From positions 124,001-188,000 of the forward strand of contig CAADTH010000034.1 of the NCBI GenBank assembly GCA_900751885.1: a DNA stretch of 64,000 nt, written 5' to 3'. The translations under genes and the position numbers were made by a program. Of this stretch, positions 25,554 to 34,944 are shown piece after piece. The notes beneath the pieces were generated by a model. That model saw only the letters and a program-made list of their open reading frames with translations, was not told the origin of the DNA and made no database searches. This DNA is from Clostridia bacterium. Lineage in GTDB: Bacteria > Bacillota > Clostridia > UBA1381. Position 1 is the first letter of the stretch; each line of letters starts with the position of its first letter.

Positions 25554-28500
25554 TTGTATTTTGATAAAGAGAAGGACTTTGAAGATGCGGTCATAAAAGC
25601 ATTAATAGACTGCGGGTGGGAGTCTACTGTGTTGCGTTACCCGACTGAAAAACAGTTGATACAAAACTGGGCAGACATTTTGTTTAATAACAATCGTCAA
25701 AAAGTGCGTTTAAACGAATGCCCATTAACAGATGGTGAAATGCAGCAGATTTTAGAACAAATTAATTTACTGCAAGCACCATACAAACTAAATGGCTTTA
25801 TTAATGGTAAAAGCGTATCTATCAAGCGTGATAACCCTGATGATACAGCGAATTTCGGCAAGGAAGTCAGTCTTAAAATATACGACCGACAAGAAATTGC
25901 CTACGGAGAAAGTCGCTACCAAATAGTGCAACAACCACAATTCTCTACTAAGTCGTCCATTCTGAACAATCGCCGTGGCGATTTAATGCTTTTAATTAAC
26001 GGTATGCCCGTTATTCACATTGAATTGAAGAAAAGTGGTATACCTGTTAGCGAAGCATACAACCAGATAGAAAAATATTCCTACGAAGGTGTTTTTAGAG
26101 GATTATTTTCCTTGGTGCAAGTATTTGTGGCGATGCAACCAGAAGAAACCGTGTATTTTGCGAATCCCGGCGAAGGGGTTAAGTTTAACAAAGCATTTTA
26201 TTTTCACTGGGCAAATAGTGATAACGAACCTACCAACGACTGGCATAAGGTCATTCTTGACTTGTTAAACATTCCAATGGCACATATGCTCATTGGGTTT
26301 TACACTATTGCTGATACCGATGAAGGTGTGTTAAAGGTAATGCGTAGTTATCAATATTATGCTGCAATTGGTATTGCTGACACTGTTGCAAAAAAGAATT
26401 GGGAAGACAATAATCAGTTGGGCGGTCATGTATGGCATACAACAGGATCGGGTAAAACAATGACCAGTTTTAAATCTGCCCAGCTAATTGCAAGTTCTCA
26501 TGACGCTGATAAAGTGGTATTCTTGGTGGATAGAAAAGAGCTTGGCATACAATCCTTGAAGGAGTACAGATCTTTTGCCAATGAGAGCGAGTCAGTGCAG
26601 GCAACTGAAAACACCGATATTCTGATTTCAAAACTTAAGAGCGATGATAAAGATATTAACTTGATTGTTACTTCCATACAAAAGCTGAATGGGCTTACAA
26701 AAGAAGCTGGCGAGGATGATTTAAAAAAGATTAAATCAAAACGAATGGTAATTATTATTGACGAGTGTCATCGTTCCACCTTTGGCGATATGTTAACTGC
26801 TATAAAAACCACATTCAAAAACGCCTTGATTTTCGGCTTTACGGGTACTCCTATCCAAGAAATTAACATTAAAAAGGATAGTACCACCCCCACTATATTT
26901 GGTGATGAAATACACCGCTACACTTTGGCGGATGGAATACGTGATAAAAACGTTCTTGGTTTTGATCCATATATGGTTAAAATTTTTGATGACGCTGACG
27001 TCAGAGAGCAAGTAGCACTTCACAAAGCGAAAGCCTCTACTCCAGCAGAGGTTATGGGTGACCCACAAAAAGAAAAAATGTTCTATAAATACATGGATTC
27101 ATCGCAGGTTAAAATGTATGGTGAACTAGTTGATGGAAAATGGGTAAGTGGTATTGAAGATTTTATCCCCAACGAACAATATCAGTCTAGTAAATACAGA
27201 GATGGGGTTATCTCTGATATAAAGAAAAAATGGGACATTTACAGCAGGGGCAGAAGGTTCCATGCAATTTTTGCTACTAGCAGTATTCCTGAGGCAGTGG
27301 CTTACTACCGATTAATGAAGAATGAAATGCCGGAACTAAATATAACTGCCATATTTGACCCTACCATCGACAACGAAGGTGGTGGCTCATTAGACAAAGA
27401 AGATGGTATTGTGGAAATGCTTGAGGATTATGAAAGCAAATTCTCACAGCCTTTCACTATGGCATCTTATGACAGATTCAGAAAAGATGTAAGTCTGAGA
27501 TTAGCACATAAAAAACCTTACGAGCGTATTACTGCTGATGAACAGATTGATATTCTAATAGTTGTGAATCAGATGCTTACAGGCTTTGATTCCAAATGGG
27601 TGAATACACTCTATTTGGACAAAGTGATGGAATATGAGAATCTTATTCAAGCGTTTTCACGTACCAATCGTTTATTTAATTTGGCGGATAAGCCGTTTGG
27701 CATTATTAAATATTATAGACGCCCAAATACTATGGAAAAAAATATTGAGGCAGCTGTAAAAGCATACTCTGGTGACATCCCTACAGGATTGTTTGTAGAT
27801 AAACTACCTAATAACCTGCGCCAAATGAATGACCTGTTCGATGAGATATCCGAACTGTTTAGCAATGCTAGAATTAAAAATTTTGAAAAACTACCTGATG
27901 ATTCATCGGTTAAGGCTAAGTTTGCAAAGCTTTTTAAGCAATTTTCAACATATTTAGAAGCTGCAACAATCCAAGGTTTCAATTGGAGTGAAAATATTTA
28001 TCCAGACGAACACGGCTCAAACATTGTAATGAAATTCGATGAAATGGCATACCTAATTCTTCTTGCAAGATACAAAGAACTTGCCAAAGGTGGTGGCAGT
28101 GGCCGTGGCGGAGATGTTCCCTACGAAATAGATACACATATTACCGAGTATGACACAGGGAAAATTGATGCTGATTATATGAATTCTCGATTCCAAAAAT
28201 TCCTTAAACTGATAGAAAATGCATATGATCCAGCATCATTGGAAAGCACATTAAAAGAACTCCATAAATCTTTTTCTATGTTGAGCCAAGAAGAGCAAAA
28301 ATATGCAAATATTTTTATACATGATATTCAGATAGGAAATGTACAGATTGTTCCCGGAAAATCATTCAGAGATTATATTTCAGGAATGATGAAACGTGCA
28401 GAGAATGACAGAATTAGATTAGTTACAAAAAGGCTTGGTTGTAATGAACGTTTACTTAGAGAACTCTTAGAACGAAAAGTGACCAAGGAAACGATTGAGG

Positions 28501-29483
28501 CACACGGCAAATTTGAAGAATTAAAATCCACAGTGGATATACAAAAGGCAAAAGCGTTTTTTGAACGAGTGGAGAAATCAGAATATCAAGATTCTCGTTT
28601 AATAATGTACATTGAAAGATATTTGCGTTGTTTCTTATTGAGCGGCGGAGAAGATTTATACCCTGAGAAAGATACTAATGTTTCGACAAAAGAAACAAAG
28701 GAAAAACATGTGGTTGGTGTTGTAATATCCGAAGAAAATATGATCGGCAAAACCTATGTGTCTTCCGTAAAAGCCTCTACTTTGCAAAACTGGTGTTCAG
28801 AGAGCAAGGCGCTGACTTGCATTATTGAAACGGATTGTTTTGCATTCATCGACAATAAGCTTTGCATAAATAATAGCAAATATCTTGAGCGTGATTCGAA
28901 TGGCAGAATACGTCTTACAACCTATGCAAAAACTCATGAGGAAGAATGCTTTCTTCAATTTGTTGTAGATAAAGAAACTGGACAACTACACTACATCACA
29001 CTTCCGGCAGCAATGGCAAGTAAATCATTTAACTACTATGATGAAATTGATGAGGATTTAGTTAACCGATATGGACTGGTAAATGAAATGTCCCAAGAGA
29101 TGCTTGCAGCTATTAGCGGTTTAGAATTTGGCGAGGCGTTAAAAAAACTAATGAGCAAAAACATATGTAACTATTCGTTTAGATTGCTAGAGGATACTAC
29201 AGGTTTGGATAAAAAGACAATCAGCAATCTTCAAAAGGGAACAAATCTCACGAAGCTAAATGTTATATCAACGTGTTTGGGTATACATATTCCTTTTCTT
29301 GTCAGCAATAAAATGCTTGAACTTGCAGAACTTGCCCTTAATCTATATCTCCCCGGAAAAGCGGGTACAGAAAATAGCATATATGATTCCCTCCTTCATT
29401 TAAAATGGGCAACCGACTATGATGACATCTATGAAGAGTTGGCTGAGCAAAGTTACGAGTATTTAATTCATCAACCCAAATAA
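25554..29483 (+). CDS. hsdR: type I restriction endonuclease subunit with a C-terminal HTH-like extension
   Basis: HsdR translocates and cleaves unmethylated DNA. The PD-(D/E)xK nuclease reads RRGDLMLLINGMPVIHIELKK (Asp about 142, ExK about 155). The SF2 motor has Walker A TTGSGKT (about 297), IIIDECHRS (about 402) and FGFTGTP. The helicase C domain contains QMLTGFDSKWVNTLY and AFSRTNR. At 1309 residues it exceeds the usual 1000-1100. The last 200 carry an extra region with EDTTGLDKKTISNLQKG, like an XRE-type helix-turn-helix, and STCLGIHIPFLVSNKMLELA. The start is a TTG at 25554 with AGGAGG 9 bases upstream; upstream in-frame codons fall inside that site. Confidence 0.95.
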   Translation: MYFDKEKDFEDAVIKALIDCGWESTVLRYPTEKQLIQNWADILFNNNRQKVRLNECPLTDGEMQQILEQINLLQAPYKLNGFINGKSVSIKRDNPDDTANFGKEVSLKIYDRQEIAYGESRYQIVQQPQFSTKSSILNNRRGDLMLLINGMPVIHIELKKSGIPVSEAYNQIEKYSYEGVFRGLFSLVQVFVAMQPEETVYFANPGEGVKFNKAFYFHWANSDNEPTNDWHKVILDLLNIPMAHMLIGFYTIADTDEGVLKVMRSYQYYAAIGIADTVAKKNWEDNNQLGGHVWHTTGSGKTMTSFKSAQLIASSHDADKVVFLVDRKELGIQSLKEYRSFANESESVQATENTDILISKLKSDDKDINLIVTSIQKLNGLTKEAGEDDLKKIKSKRMVIIIDECHRSTFGDMLTAIKTTFKNALIFGFTGTPIQEINIKKDSTTPTIFGDEIHRYTLADGIRDKNVLGFDPYMVKIFDDADVREQVALHKAKASTPAEVMGDPQKEKMFYKYMDSSQVKMYGELVDGKWVSGIEDFIPNEQYQSSKYRDGVISDIKKKWDIYSRGRRFHAIFATSSIPEAVAYYRLMKNEMPELNITAIFDPTIDNEGGGSLDKEDGIVEMLEDYESKFSQPFTMASYDRFRKDVSLRLAHKKPYERITADEQIDILIVVNQMLTGFDSKWVNTLYLDKVMEYENLIQAFSRTNRLFNLADKPFGIIKYYRRPNTMEKNIEAAVKAYSGDIPTGLFVDKLPNNLRQMNDLFDEISELFSNARIKNFEKLPDDSSVKAKFAKLFKQFSTYLEAATIQGFNWSENIYPDEHGSNIVMKFDEMAYLILLARYKELAKGGGSGRGGDVPYEIDTHITEYDTGKIDADYMNSRFQKFLKLIENAYDPASLESTLKELHKSFSMLSQEEQKYANIFIHDIQIGNVQIVPGKSFRDYISGMMKRAENDRIRLVTKRLGCNERLLRELLERKVTKETIEAHGKFEELKSTVDIQKAKAFFERVEKSEYQDSRLIMYIERYLRCFLLSGGEDLYPEKDTNVSTKETKEKHVVGVVISEENMIGKTYVSSVKASTLQNWCSESKALTCIIETDCFAFIDNKLCINNSKYLERDSNGRIRLTTYAKTHEEECFLQFVVDKETGQLHYITLPAAMASKSFNYYDEIDEDLVNRYGLVNEMSQEMLAAISGLEFGEALKKLMSKNICNYSFRLLEDTTGLDKKTISNLQKGTNLTKLNVISTCLGIHIPFLVSNKMLELAELALNLYLPGKAGTENSIYDSLLHLKWATDYDDIYEELAEQSYEYLIHQPK

Positions 29484-29498
29484 AACAAATATTTTCCA

Positions 29499-29533
29499 AA
29501 ATAGATCAGACATGAAGTCTGGTCTATTTTTTT
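29499..29533 (+). terminator. intrinsic terminator of the hsd operon
   Basis: AATAGATCAGAC pairs with GTCTGGTCTATT (one bulge), followed by seven T. A second, weaker hairpin lies at about 29584-29616 (CCTCGGA/TTCGAGG followed by T). The bases from 29534 to 29879 contain no gene I can support. Confidence 0.85.
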
Positions 29534-29879
29534 GTCTAAAAATAATTTTGTTGAACTTTCTTCAACGAATATTAACACCTATACCTCGGATTTTTATAAA
29601 ATTCGAGGATTTTTCGTGTTCTGATCTATAAATACAAGAAGCCAGCCGTTGAATTATGTTCAATGGGCAAAAAGCGCAAAAAGAGTATAGTTAATTTAGC
29701 AGGAGAAATTCTTGCATTTATACATCCCATTTCAAAGTTCACCGTCTGATCAGCGGTGCCCAGAGCAGCGAAATGGACACAAGTAAATAAATGTCAACCT
29801 ACTGGGACGGTTGGCCAGTTAAGAAGTGAGGATTCATTCTTATGGCCAATTATTATGGGAAGTTCCGTGTGGATTCTCA

Positions 29880-29899
29880 CTTCGGTTTTATGACCGAAG
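29880..29899 (+). promoter_or_regulatory. hairpin that can cover a ribosome binding site
   Basis: CTTCGGT (29880-29886) pairs with ACCGAAG (29893-29899). The 3' arm is part of the GAAGGAGG ribosome site of the next gene (ATG 29913). If formed in the mRNA it would limit translation initiation. Confidence 0.5.
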
Positions 29900-29912
29900 G
29901 AGGGGCTATGCA

Positions 29913-31016
29913 ATGGAGAAATTTGGAAATCTACAGACAAACAGTGACAACAAGCAGTACTACATTCCGATGGAGGTAACATCAGACACAATTAAAGCGC
30001 TTAACATCAACTCAGAAGATTTGAGATGGACGAAAATCGGCAATCGCAAAGTTCGCTGCATTATGATTGAGGCCACTAAAGAGCAGTATTATGAATTTAT
30101 GCGCCCGTTATGGTGGGAGGACAAGCATCTGCAACGTCAGGAAAGTTCTACATCTCTGGACGAACTATTTGAAGAAACGGAATATGAACCCACCGATACT
30201 TATGATTTGGAAAGTGATGTAATGAAGAAAGTTTTAATCAATGAGCTACATAAGGCGCTGGCGGAACTTGAAGAAATTGATCGCATCATTGTGGATATGT
30301 ATAGCAATCATCACAGCGAAAAAAAGAAAAAAGAGATGTCAAAAACGGATAAAGAACGAGCCGCCACATCACTCATCCAAAAAAATCCTGAAATTATAGA
30401 TTACTATATAAAGTACAAAGAAGAAAACCAAGAACAGGCATCTTCGATTAGCAAACAAGTTGTGGAAGAAGTCAAAACTTTGTTTAATACTCAATTACAG
30501 GAATTAACACAGTTGCTCTATGAAAAAACAGATTTTTATAAAGAAACTCCTTCCTCATATGATGAAGCATATAAACGAGTGCAATATCTAAAAGCGGTAA
30601 TTGAAGATATGGATGGTTATCGGATTTTCTATTTAAACGGAAAGCCAATAAAACGAGAAAACGATTTACAAATCATGTATAGACTTGTCTGGTATGCATC
30701 GGAATTTGATGCTAACAGAGAGGTGAATAATGGCAGGGGACCCGTTGATTACAAAGTTTCAAAAGGGTCAAAAAATTCATCGCTGGTTGAATTCAAGCTT
30801 GCTTCCAATATAAAACTAAAGAAAAACATTCAGAATCAGGTGGAAATATATAAAAAAGCAAATTTTACAGATAGAGCAATCAAAGTAATTTTATTTTTTA
30901 CTGATCAGGAATTAGAAAAGGTAAATACTGTTCTAAATGAACTAGGACTTTCCGACTGCAAAGATATTGTTTTAATAGATGCCCGTAATAACAAGGTTTC
31001 CGCCTCTAATGTATAA
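29913..31016 (+). CDS. fusion of a conjugative-element sigma-like N-terminus with a PD-(D/E)xK nuclease-like domain
   Basis: The ATG at 29913 follows GAAGGAGGGG. Residues about 15-135 read YYIPMEVTSDTIKALNI, RKVRCIMIEATKEQYYEFMR and ADLEEIDRII-type helices. This pattern matches sigma-70-like/HTH proteins of clostridial conjugative transposons, ending at MYSNHHSE where their helix-turn-helix would begin. From there the protein switches to a lysine-rich linker and a helical region. The C-terminal domain contains GRGPVDYKVSKGSKNSSLVEFKLA, here VDYK at about 299 and VEFKLA at about 312. The Asp...ExK spacing is that of restriction-like nucleases. It follows hsdR by 430 bases and has its own terminator. 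Domain identities are inference from motif patterns. Confidence 0.6.
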   Translation: MEKFGNLQTNSDNKQYYIPMEVTSDTIKALNINSEDLRWTKIGNRKVRCIMIEATKEQYYEFMRPLWWEDKHLQRQESSTSLDELFEETEYEPTDTYDLESDVMKKVLINELHKALAELEEIDRIIVDMYSNHHSEKKKKEMSKTDKERAATSLIQKNPEIIDYYIKYKEENQEQASSISKQVVEEVKTLFNTQLQELTQLLYEKTDFYKETPSSYDEAYKRVQYLKAVIEDMDGYRIFYLNGKPIKRENDLQIMYRLVWYASEFDANREVNNGRGPVDYKVSKGSKNSSLVEFKLASNIKLKKNIQNQVEIYKKANFTDRAIKVILFFTDQELEKVNTVLNELGLSDCKDIVLIDARNNKVSASNV

Positions 31017-31062
31017 AAAATGACCATGCTTGAGTATTTTTGCTCTTGCATGGTCATTTTAT
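31017..31062 (+). terminator. strong intrinsic terminator
   Basis: AAAATGACCATGC (31017-31029) is perfectly complementary to GCATGGTCATTTT (31048-31060). The bases 31063-31368 contain no supported gene, only the promoter-like TATAAT and repeated GATAGATGA just before the Fic gene. Confidence 0.85.
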
Positions 31063-31368
31063 CTTCGCACTCACTTGAAGATGTCACTCAAAACTTATTT
31101 GTTTTCATAAATCCCTAAGTAAACGCCCTAAATCGTAGTAATTTTTTGTTTTAGTATTATTCCTCGCTTCGCTTAACAACAAATCTCTGCTGACGTTTTT
31201 GAGCGAGAAAGCAAGCCATTAATGGCAATTTACCTGATGCAAATCTTTCATATCGAATACTCCGTTGTCAAGTGACTTCTGCGTCATAACACAAAAGTTT
31301 ACTTCAATCAAAAATCATCTTGCATTATGATAGATGAAATGATATAATGTGATAGATGAGGTGATAGA

Positions 31369-32349
31369 ATGACAAATAAGAAGCCGCCGTTTGAAATAAC
31401 CAATAAGATATTATCAGATGTTGTTGCGATTGGTGAATTGATTGGAAGAGTGAGTGTTGAAAATGATTTTTCCACCAATCTAACATTACGCAGAGAGAAT
31501 CGTATTCGTACCATCTATTCTTCTCTTGCAATTGAACAAAACACATTAAGCATTGATCAAGTAACAGCGGTGATTGCCGGAAAACACGTTATAGCACCGC
31601 CAAAAGACATTGCCGAAGTAAAAAATGCTTATGAAATTTATGAATACATGGACAAATTAAATCCATATTCAATAGATGATTTACTTTTAGCCCATGGCAT
31701 TTTAACCCGGGATATTGTGAGAGAATCAGGAGAATTTCGTTCTCGTCCTGTCGGAGTAGTCGATAATACTGGTAAGGTTCTTCATTTTGGAACGCTTCCT
31801 CAATATGTGCCGCAGTTAGTTTTAGAATTGCTCGAATGGGTGGAAAATAGCGATGTCCATATGCTGATAAAAAGCTGTGTGTTTCATTATGAATTTGAGC
31901 TTATTCATCCATTTGCGGATGGCAATGGCCGCATGGGGCGTCTGTGGCATACGCTTTTATTGTCAAAATGGAATCCTATTTTTGCGTGGCTGCCGATAGA
32001 ATCTATGATACATGATCACCAGAAGGAATATTATAATGCAATCAATATCTCTAATGCTTCAGGCGAATCAACACAATTTATAGAATTTATGCTGTTTGTT
32101 ATTAAAGCGGCATTAATAGAAGTGGGAGAAGTAAGTAATATTCAAGCAGGTCATAAAAATAAAAATGATATACGGTGGAATAAAATCAAGGATTATTTAA
32201 TCACTTATAATGCTATTATGAATTCAGACGTACAAAAGCTGTTTGGAGTATCTTCTGCAACGGCAAACCGTATTTTGAAAAAGCTTGAAAAGGAAGATAA
32301 GATTAAAAGAGTGAGATTGGGCAGTTATTGGGGATATATGTTGATGTAA
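31369..32349 (+). CDS. Fic family protein with C-terminal winged helix
   Basis: Fic enzymes usually transfer AMP from ATP to a hydroxyl side chain of a target. The catalytic loop HPFADGNGRMGR is intact (about residue 182). An N-terminal helix YSSLAIEQN occupies the place of the (S/T)xxxE(G/N) inhibitory motif but ends in Gln after Glu instead of Gly/Asn. The C-terminal 80 residues form a winged helix (FGVSSATANRILKKLEKED), as in the common self-regulated Fic/DNA-binding proteins. GAGGTGATAG lies just before the ATG. Length 326 is typical. It stands alone on its transcript, downstream of the nuclease fusion. Confidence 0.9.
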   Translation: MTNKKPPFEITNKILSDVVAIGELIGRVSVENDFSTNLTLRRENRIRTIYSSLAIEQNTLSIDQVTAVIAGKHVIAPPKDIAEVKNAYEIYEYMDKLNPYSIDDLLLAHGILTRDIVRESGEFRSRPVGVVDNTGKVLHFGTLPQYVPQLVLELLEWVENSDVHMLIKSCVFHYEFELIHPFADGNGRMGRLWHTLLLSKWNPIFAWLPIESMIHDHQKEYYNAINISNASGESTQFIEFMLFVIKAALIEVGEVSNIQAGHKNKNDIRWNKIKDYLITYNAIMNSDVQKLFGVSSATANRILKKLEKEDKIKRVRLGSYWGYMLM

Positions 32350-32453
32350 GAACGATCAATGAACATATAAAAAATATATTTCGACGGAGACTCATAAAGG
32401 AAGCAACTATCCGGAAATTCCGGATAGTTCAAAATAGTTCTTATTGGAGTTAA
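32350..32453 (+). pseudogene. fragment of a second RhuM gene
   Basis: The 100 bases after the Fic stop read TINEHIKNIF followed by LIKEATIRKFRIVQN, then a stop. Both pieces match the RhuM helix-turn-helix region (compare STINEHIKNIYSEGEL in the intact copy at 19331). The bases between the pieces look shifted by one. No start codon remains. It is homologous to, but clearly diverged from, the intact copy. The rest of 32454-32704 contains no supported gene. Confidence 0.7.
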
Positions 32454-32704
32454 AAGAGCAGGCTAAAAATGAATCGGATTCAATGTAATAGGCAGTTGAT
32501 GGAGGCAAGAAAGTTAGGAAAGGCGTTTACTGTTTTGCCACAAATCCACCACAACACGATATTACAAGCTATATACTCAACCCAATTTATATGACAAAAA
32601 CAAGTGCAATGGTATCAAAAACCTACGTTTTTGACACAAATTCACCCTATAAAATGGGATAAAACGCCCACTTCAAACCTCAAAAAGATAATATTTTTGT
32701 ATTT

Positions 32705-32740
32705 AAAAAGCCGCTTAATCTGTTGGTTAAGCGGCTTTTT
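32705..32740. terminator. strong bidirectional terminator
   Basis: AAAAAGCCGCTTAA pairs with TTAAGCGGCTTTTT around an eight-base loop. It lies between the RhuM remnant and the convergent SLH gene. Confidence 0.9.
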
Positions 32741-32759
32741 GCTACGTCCAGGAAAGGAG

Positions 32760-32781
32760 GCAGTCATCCATGGATGACTGC
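32760..32781. repeat. 22-base perfect palindrome
   Basis: The 22 bases read identically on both strands (centre CCATGG). A GGAAAGGAGG-like ribosome site precedes it, and an ATG inside opens a five-codon frame (MDDCL). It may be an operator, a recombination scar or the start of a lost gene. Confidence 0.7.
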
Positions 32782-32815
32782 TTGTAATAGTAATGTGATA
32801 TCCAAATGAGTGTGA

Positions 32816-34546
32816 TTATTTTATATTTGATATCATTCTAAAACATTGCGCACTGCTATCGTATAGAATGATATCTCCATTTGATGAGAACATCATTTTT
32901 GAGGAAAAGTTTTGTTTATCCAATGTTTTAAAATCATTGTTTTCTATTTCAGAAAAGTTTATTCCCTTACGCTCTCCTCCTTCTGAGGTGTACCTTACGA
33001 TTCCCGTTGAATCTATGGAATACAAGGACTTATCATCCGCATTCACGATAGGAAAAGCAGTATAGTATGTTTCTGCAATTTCTTTTATTGAGGTTAGATT
33101 ATATGAGTATGATTTAAATGAACCATTGGATTCTTTATTCCCAAAGAATATTTTTCTATCAAAATATGCTGCGGGAAAATTTTTTTTTGCATTATAGATG
33201 TAATATGCATTGGTTATTTCAGATAAAATACCGCTTTGTGGATCTACAATATATCCATAATAGGATGCATTAGAAGCAGAAGCAAATAAGCTGCCGTTTG
33301 GGAGAGATGCGGCTATTCTGTCGATATTATCAACACTGTTTACAAACTCCAATTCCTCGTCATTTAATACAAATAATCTATTTTTATCCTTGAAGCCCAG
33401 AAGAACATATAGTTGATTTTCATACTGGTCGTAATGGATTTGATAGAATCCTTGATAGTTCAAATAAAAATTATCTTCCTCTTCGGCAATATCCTCTGCA
33501 TCTGCTTGTTCATCTATAAAATCATCTATGTTAATGAGTTCTTCATCGTTTCCATCGGATATTGATATCCTATGTATACTTTTATCTTTGTAATAATAAA
33601 TATTTTCTCCATCACACGTCATATCCCACCAATTTGAAACTTTTGCATTCGCAATGGTATCAATCGCATACTCCTTTGGTATCGGTGTTGGCGTAGGCTC
33701 CGCTGTAGGCTGCGGAGTGTTGCTAGGAGATACAGTAGGAGACGAAGGTTCCTCTGTAGGCTCTGGAGAAACTGATGGTGTTATTGTAGGTGTGGCAGAT
33801 GGAGAGACCGACGGTGTTACGGTAGGCATGATAGATGGGGTTGGAGTATCTCCCGTGACCACCTTATTATCATTGCCGTATTGAGCCGCTCTCCAAAGCA
33901 TCGCGGAGGCTTCTGCGCGGGTAATTGAGTTTTGCGCTCGAAAAGTGCCGTCGTCATACCCGGAGATAAGACCGCGCTCTATTGCGACCGCAACATAAGG
34001 CTGAGCGACTGATGAGATACTTTGATAGTCTGAAAACATGGTTTTTAATAATGATATATCGGCAATCGACACATCATAGCCTTTCAGTTTTACCAGAGCG
34101 ACAGCGATATCTTCACGTATCGCATTTGTTGACGGTAGATAGAAGGTCTGTCCGCTAACATTGTATCCTGTTAAATACTCTTTCGCTGACTCTACGTAAG
34201 GAAAGAACCAGTCTGTTGTCAGTACATCCGAAAAAGATGAAGATGTTGACATCTTTGGTGTTATTCCGGAAGCTCCTATCATGATTTTTGCAAATTCAGC
34301 ACGTGTTATGGTATTGTCCGGATAAAATTTTCCATCAGGATATCCTCCAATTACATTGTCTTTGGATAATTGCGCAATATAGGTAAAGGCCCAGTGGGAC
34401 TCTTCCACATCCGTAAATGTTTGCTTATATTCACCCTTTGGCTGATTTGCATATTCCTCTCCATACCCAACAGCAAGTATCTGCTGGAACGATGTCAAGG
34501 CGAGTATACATGCTAAAACGATACCGATTGCTTTTTTTGATTTCAT
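32816..34546 (-). CDS. SLH-anchored surface protein, paralogue of the 4257-6053 product
   Basis: A signal peptide (to about residue 26) is followed by three SLH motifs at about 43-90, 105-155 and 170-220 (GGYPDGKFYPDNTITRAE, SGYDDGTFRAQNSITRAE). A Pro/Thr/Ser linker (TPSVSPSATPTITPSVS) spans about 230-290. The C-terminal domain of about 285 residues has the same start as the paralogue (YAIDTIANAKVSNWW against YVIDTVTKANISNTW) and repeated YYY/aspartate strands. AGGAGG lies before the ATG. It is a single gene, not followed by zinc-ribbon partners. The protein is probably exported and bound to the cell-wall polymer; its ligand is unknown. Confidence 0.85.
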   Translation of the reverse strand: MKSKKAIGIVLACILALTSFQQILAVGYGEEYANQPKGEYKQTFTDVEESHWAFTYIAQLSKDNVIGGYPDGKFYPDNTITRAEFAKIMIGASGITPKMSTSSSFSDVLTTDWFFPYVESAKEYLTGYNVSGQTFYLPSTNAIREDIAVALVKLKGYDVSIADISLLKTMFSDYQSISSVAQPYVAVAIERGLISGYDDGTFRAQNSITRAEASAMLWRAAQYGNDNKVVTGDTPTPSIMPTVTPSVSPSATPTITPSVSPEPTEEPSSPTVSPSNTPQPTAEPTPTPIPKEYAIDTIANAKVSNWWDMTCDGENIYYYKDKSIHRISISDGNDEELINIDDFIDEQADAEDIAEEEDNFYLNYQGFYQIHYDQYENQLYVLLGFKDKNRLFVLNDEELEFVNSVDNIDRIAASLPNGSLFASASNASYYGYIVDPQSGILSEITNAYYIYNAKKNFPAAYFDRKIFFGNKESNGSFKSYSYNLTSIKEIAETYYTAFPIVNADDKSLYSIDSTGIVRYTSEGGERKGINFSEIENNDFKTLDKQNFSSKMMFSSNGDIILYDSSAQCFRMISNIK

Positions 34547-34891
34547 GGTAATCCTCCTTTTTCTTTTCGCAAAGTTTAGTTTGTCTTCTATTGATAGGCG
34601 TTGTCTAAATAGGGACTCTTGAGTTTAAGCGATTAAACTTTCTTTTGCTATATCATACATTCCTTTCTATGCTCTATTTTGTTGGATTTGAGCTATTTAA
34701 AAGAGTTTCAACTTTTATAATTGTATAATACCACTAAAATCTATAAAAGTAAATGCCAAATTGAATATATTTTGATGAAAATTTGATGTCAAATAGAACA
34801 CGCAGTATATCTGAGATGATTGTGTGAAAAGCGATAAATTCAAATACTACATAATAAACTGGAGGTTCAATAGAATTCTTATCATTTTCCA
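34547..34891. other. intergenic stretch between the SLH gene and the thi promoter
   Basis: This AT-rich stretch separates divergent transcripts. It must hold the promoter of the minus-strand SLH gene, but I cannot pick one with confidence. No gene or repeat is evident. Confidence 0.4.
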
Positions 34892-34920
34892 TTTACAACA
34901 TCCCAAAAGAGTGATATAAT
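34892..34920 (+). promoter_or_regulatory. sigma-A promoter of the thi operon
   Basis: TTTACA (34892-34897) and TATAAT (34915-34920) have a 17-base spacer and stand about 25 bases before the TPP aptamer. Confidence 0.7.
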
Positions 34921-34944
34921 AACAAAGAAAATTACATAGGAAAA

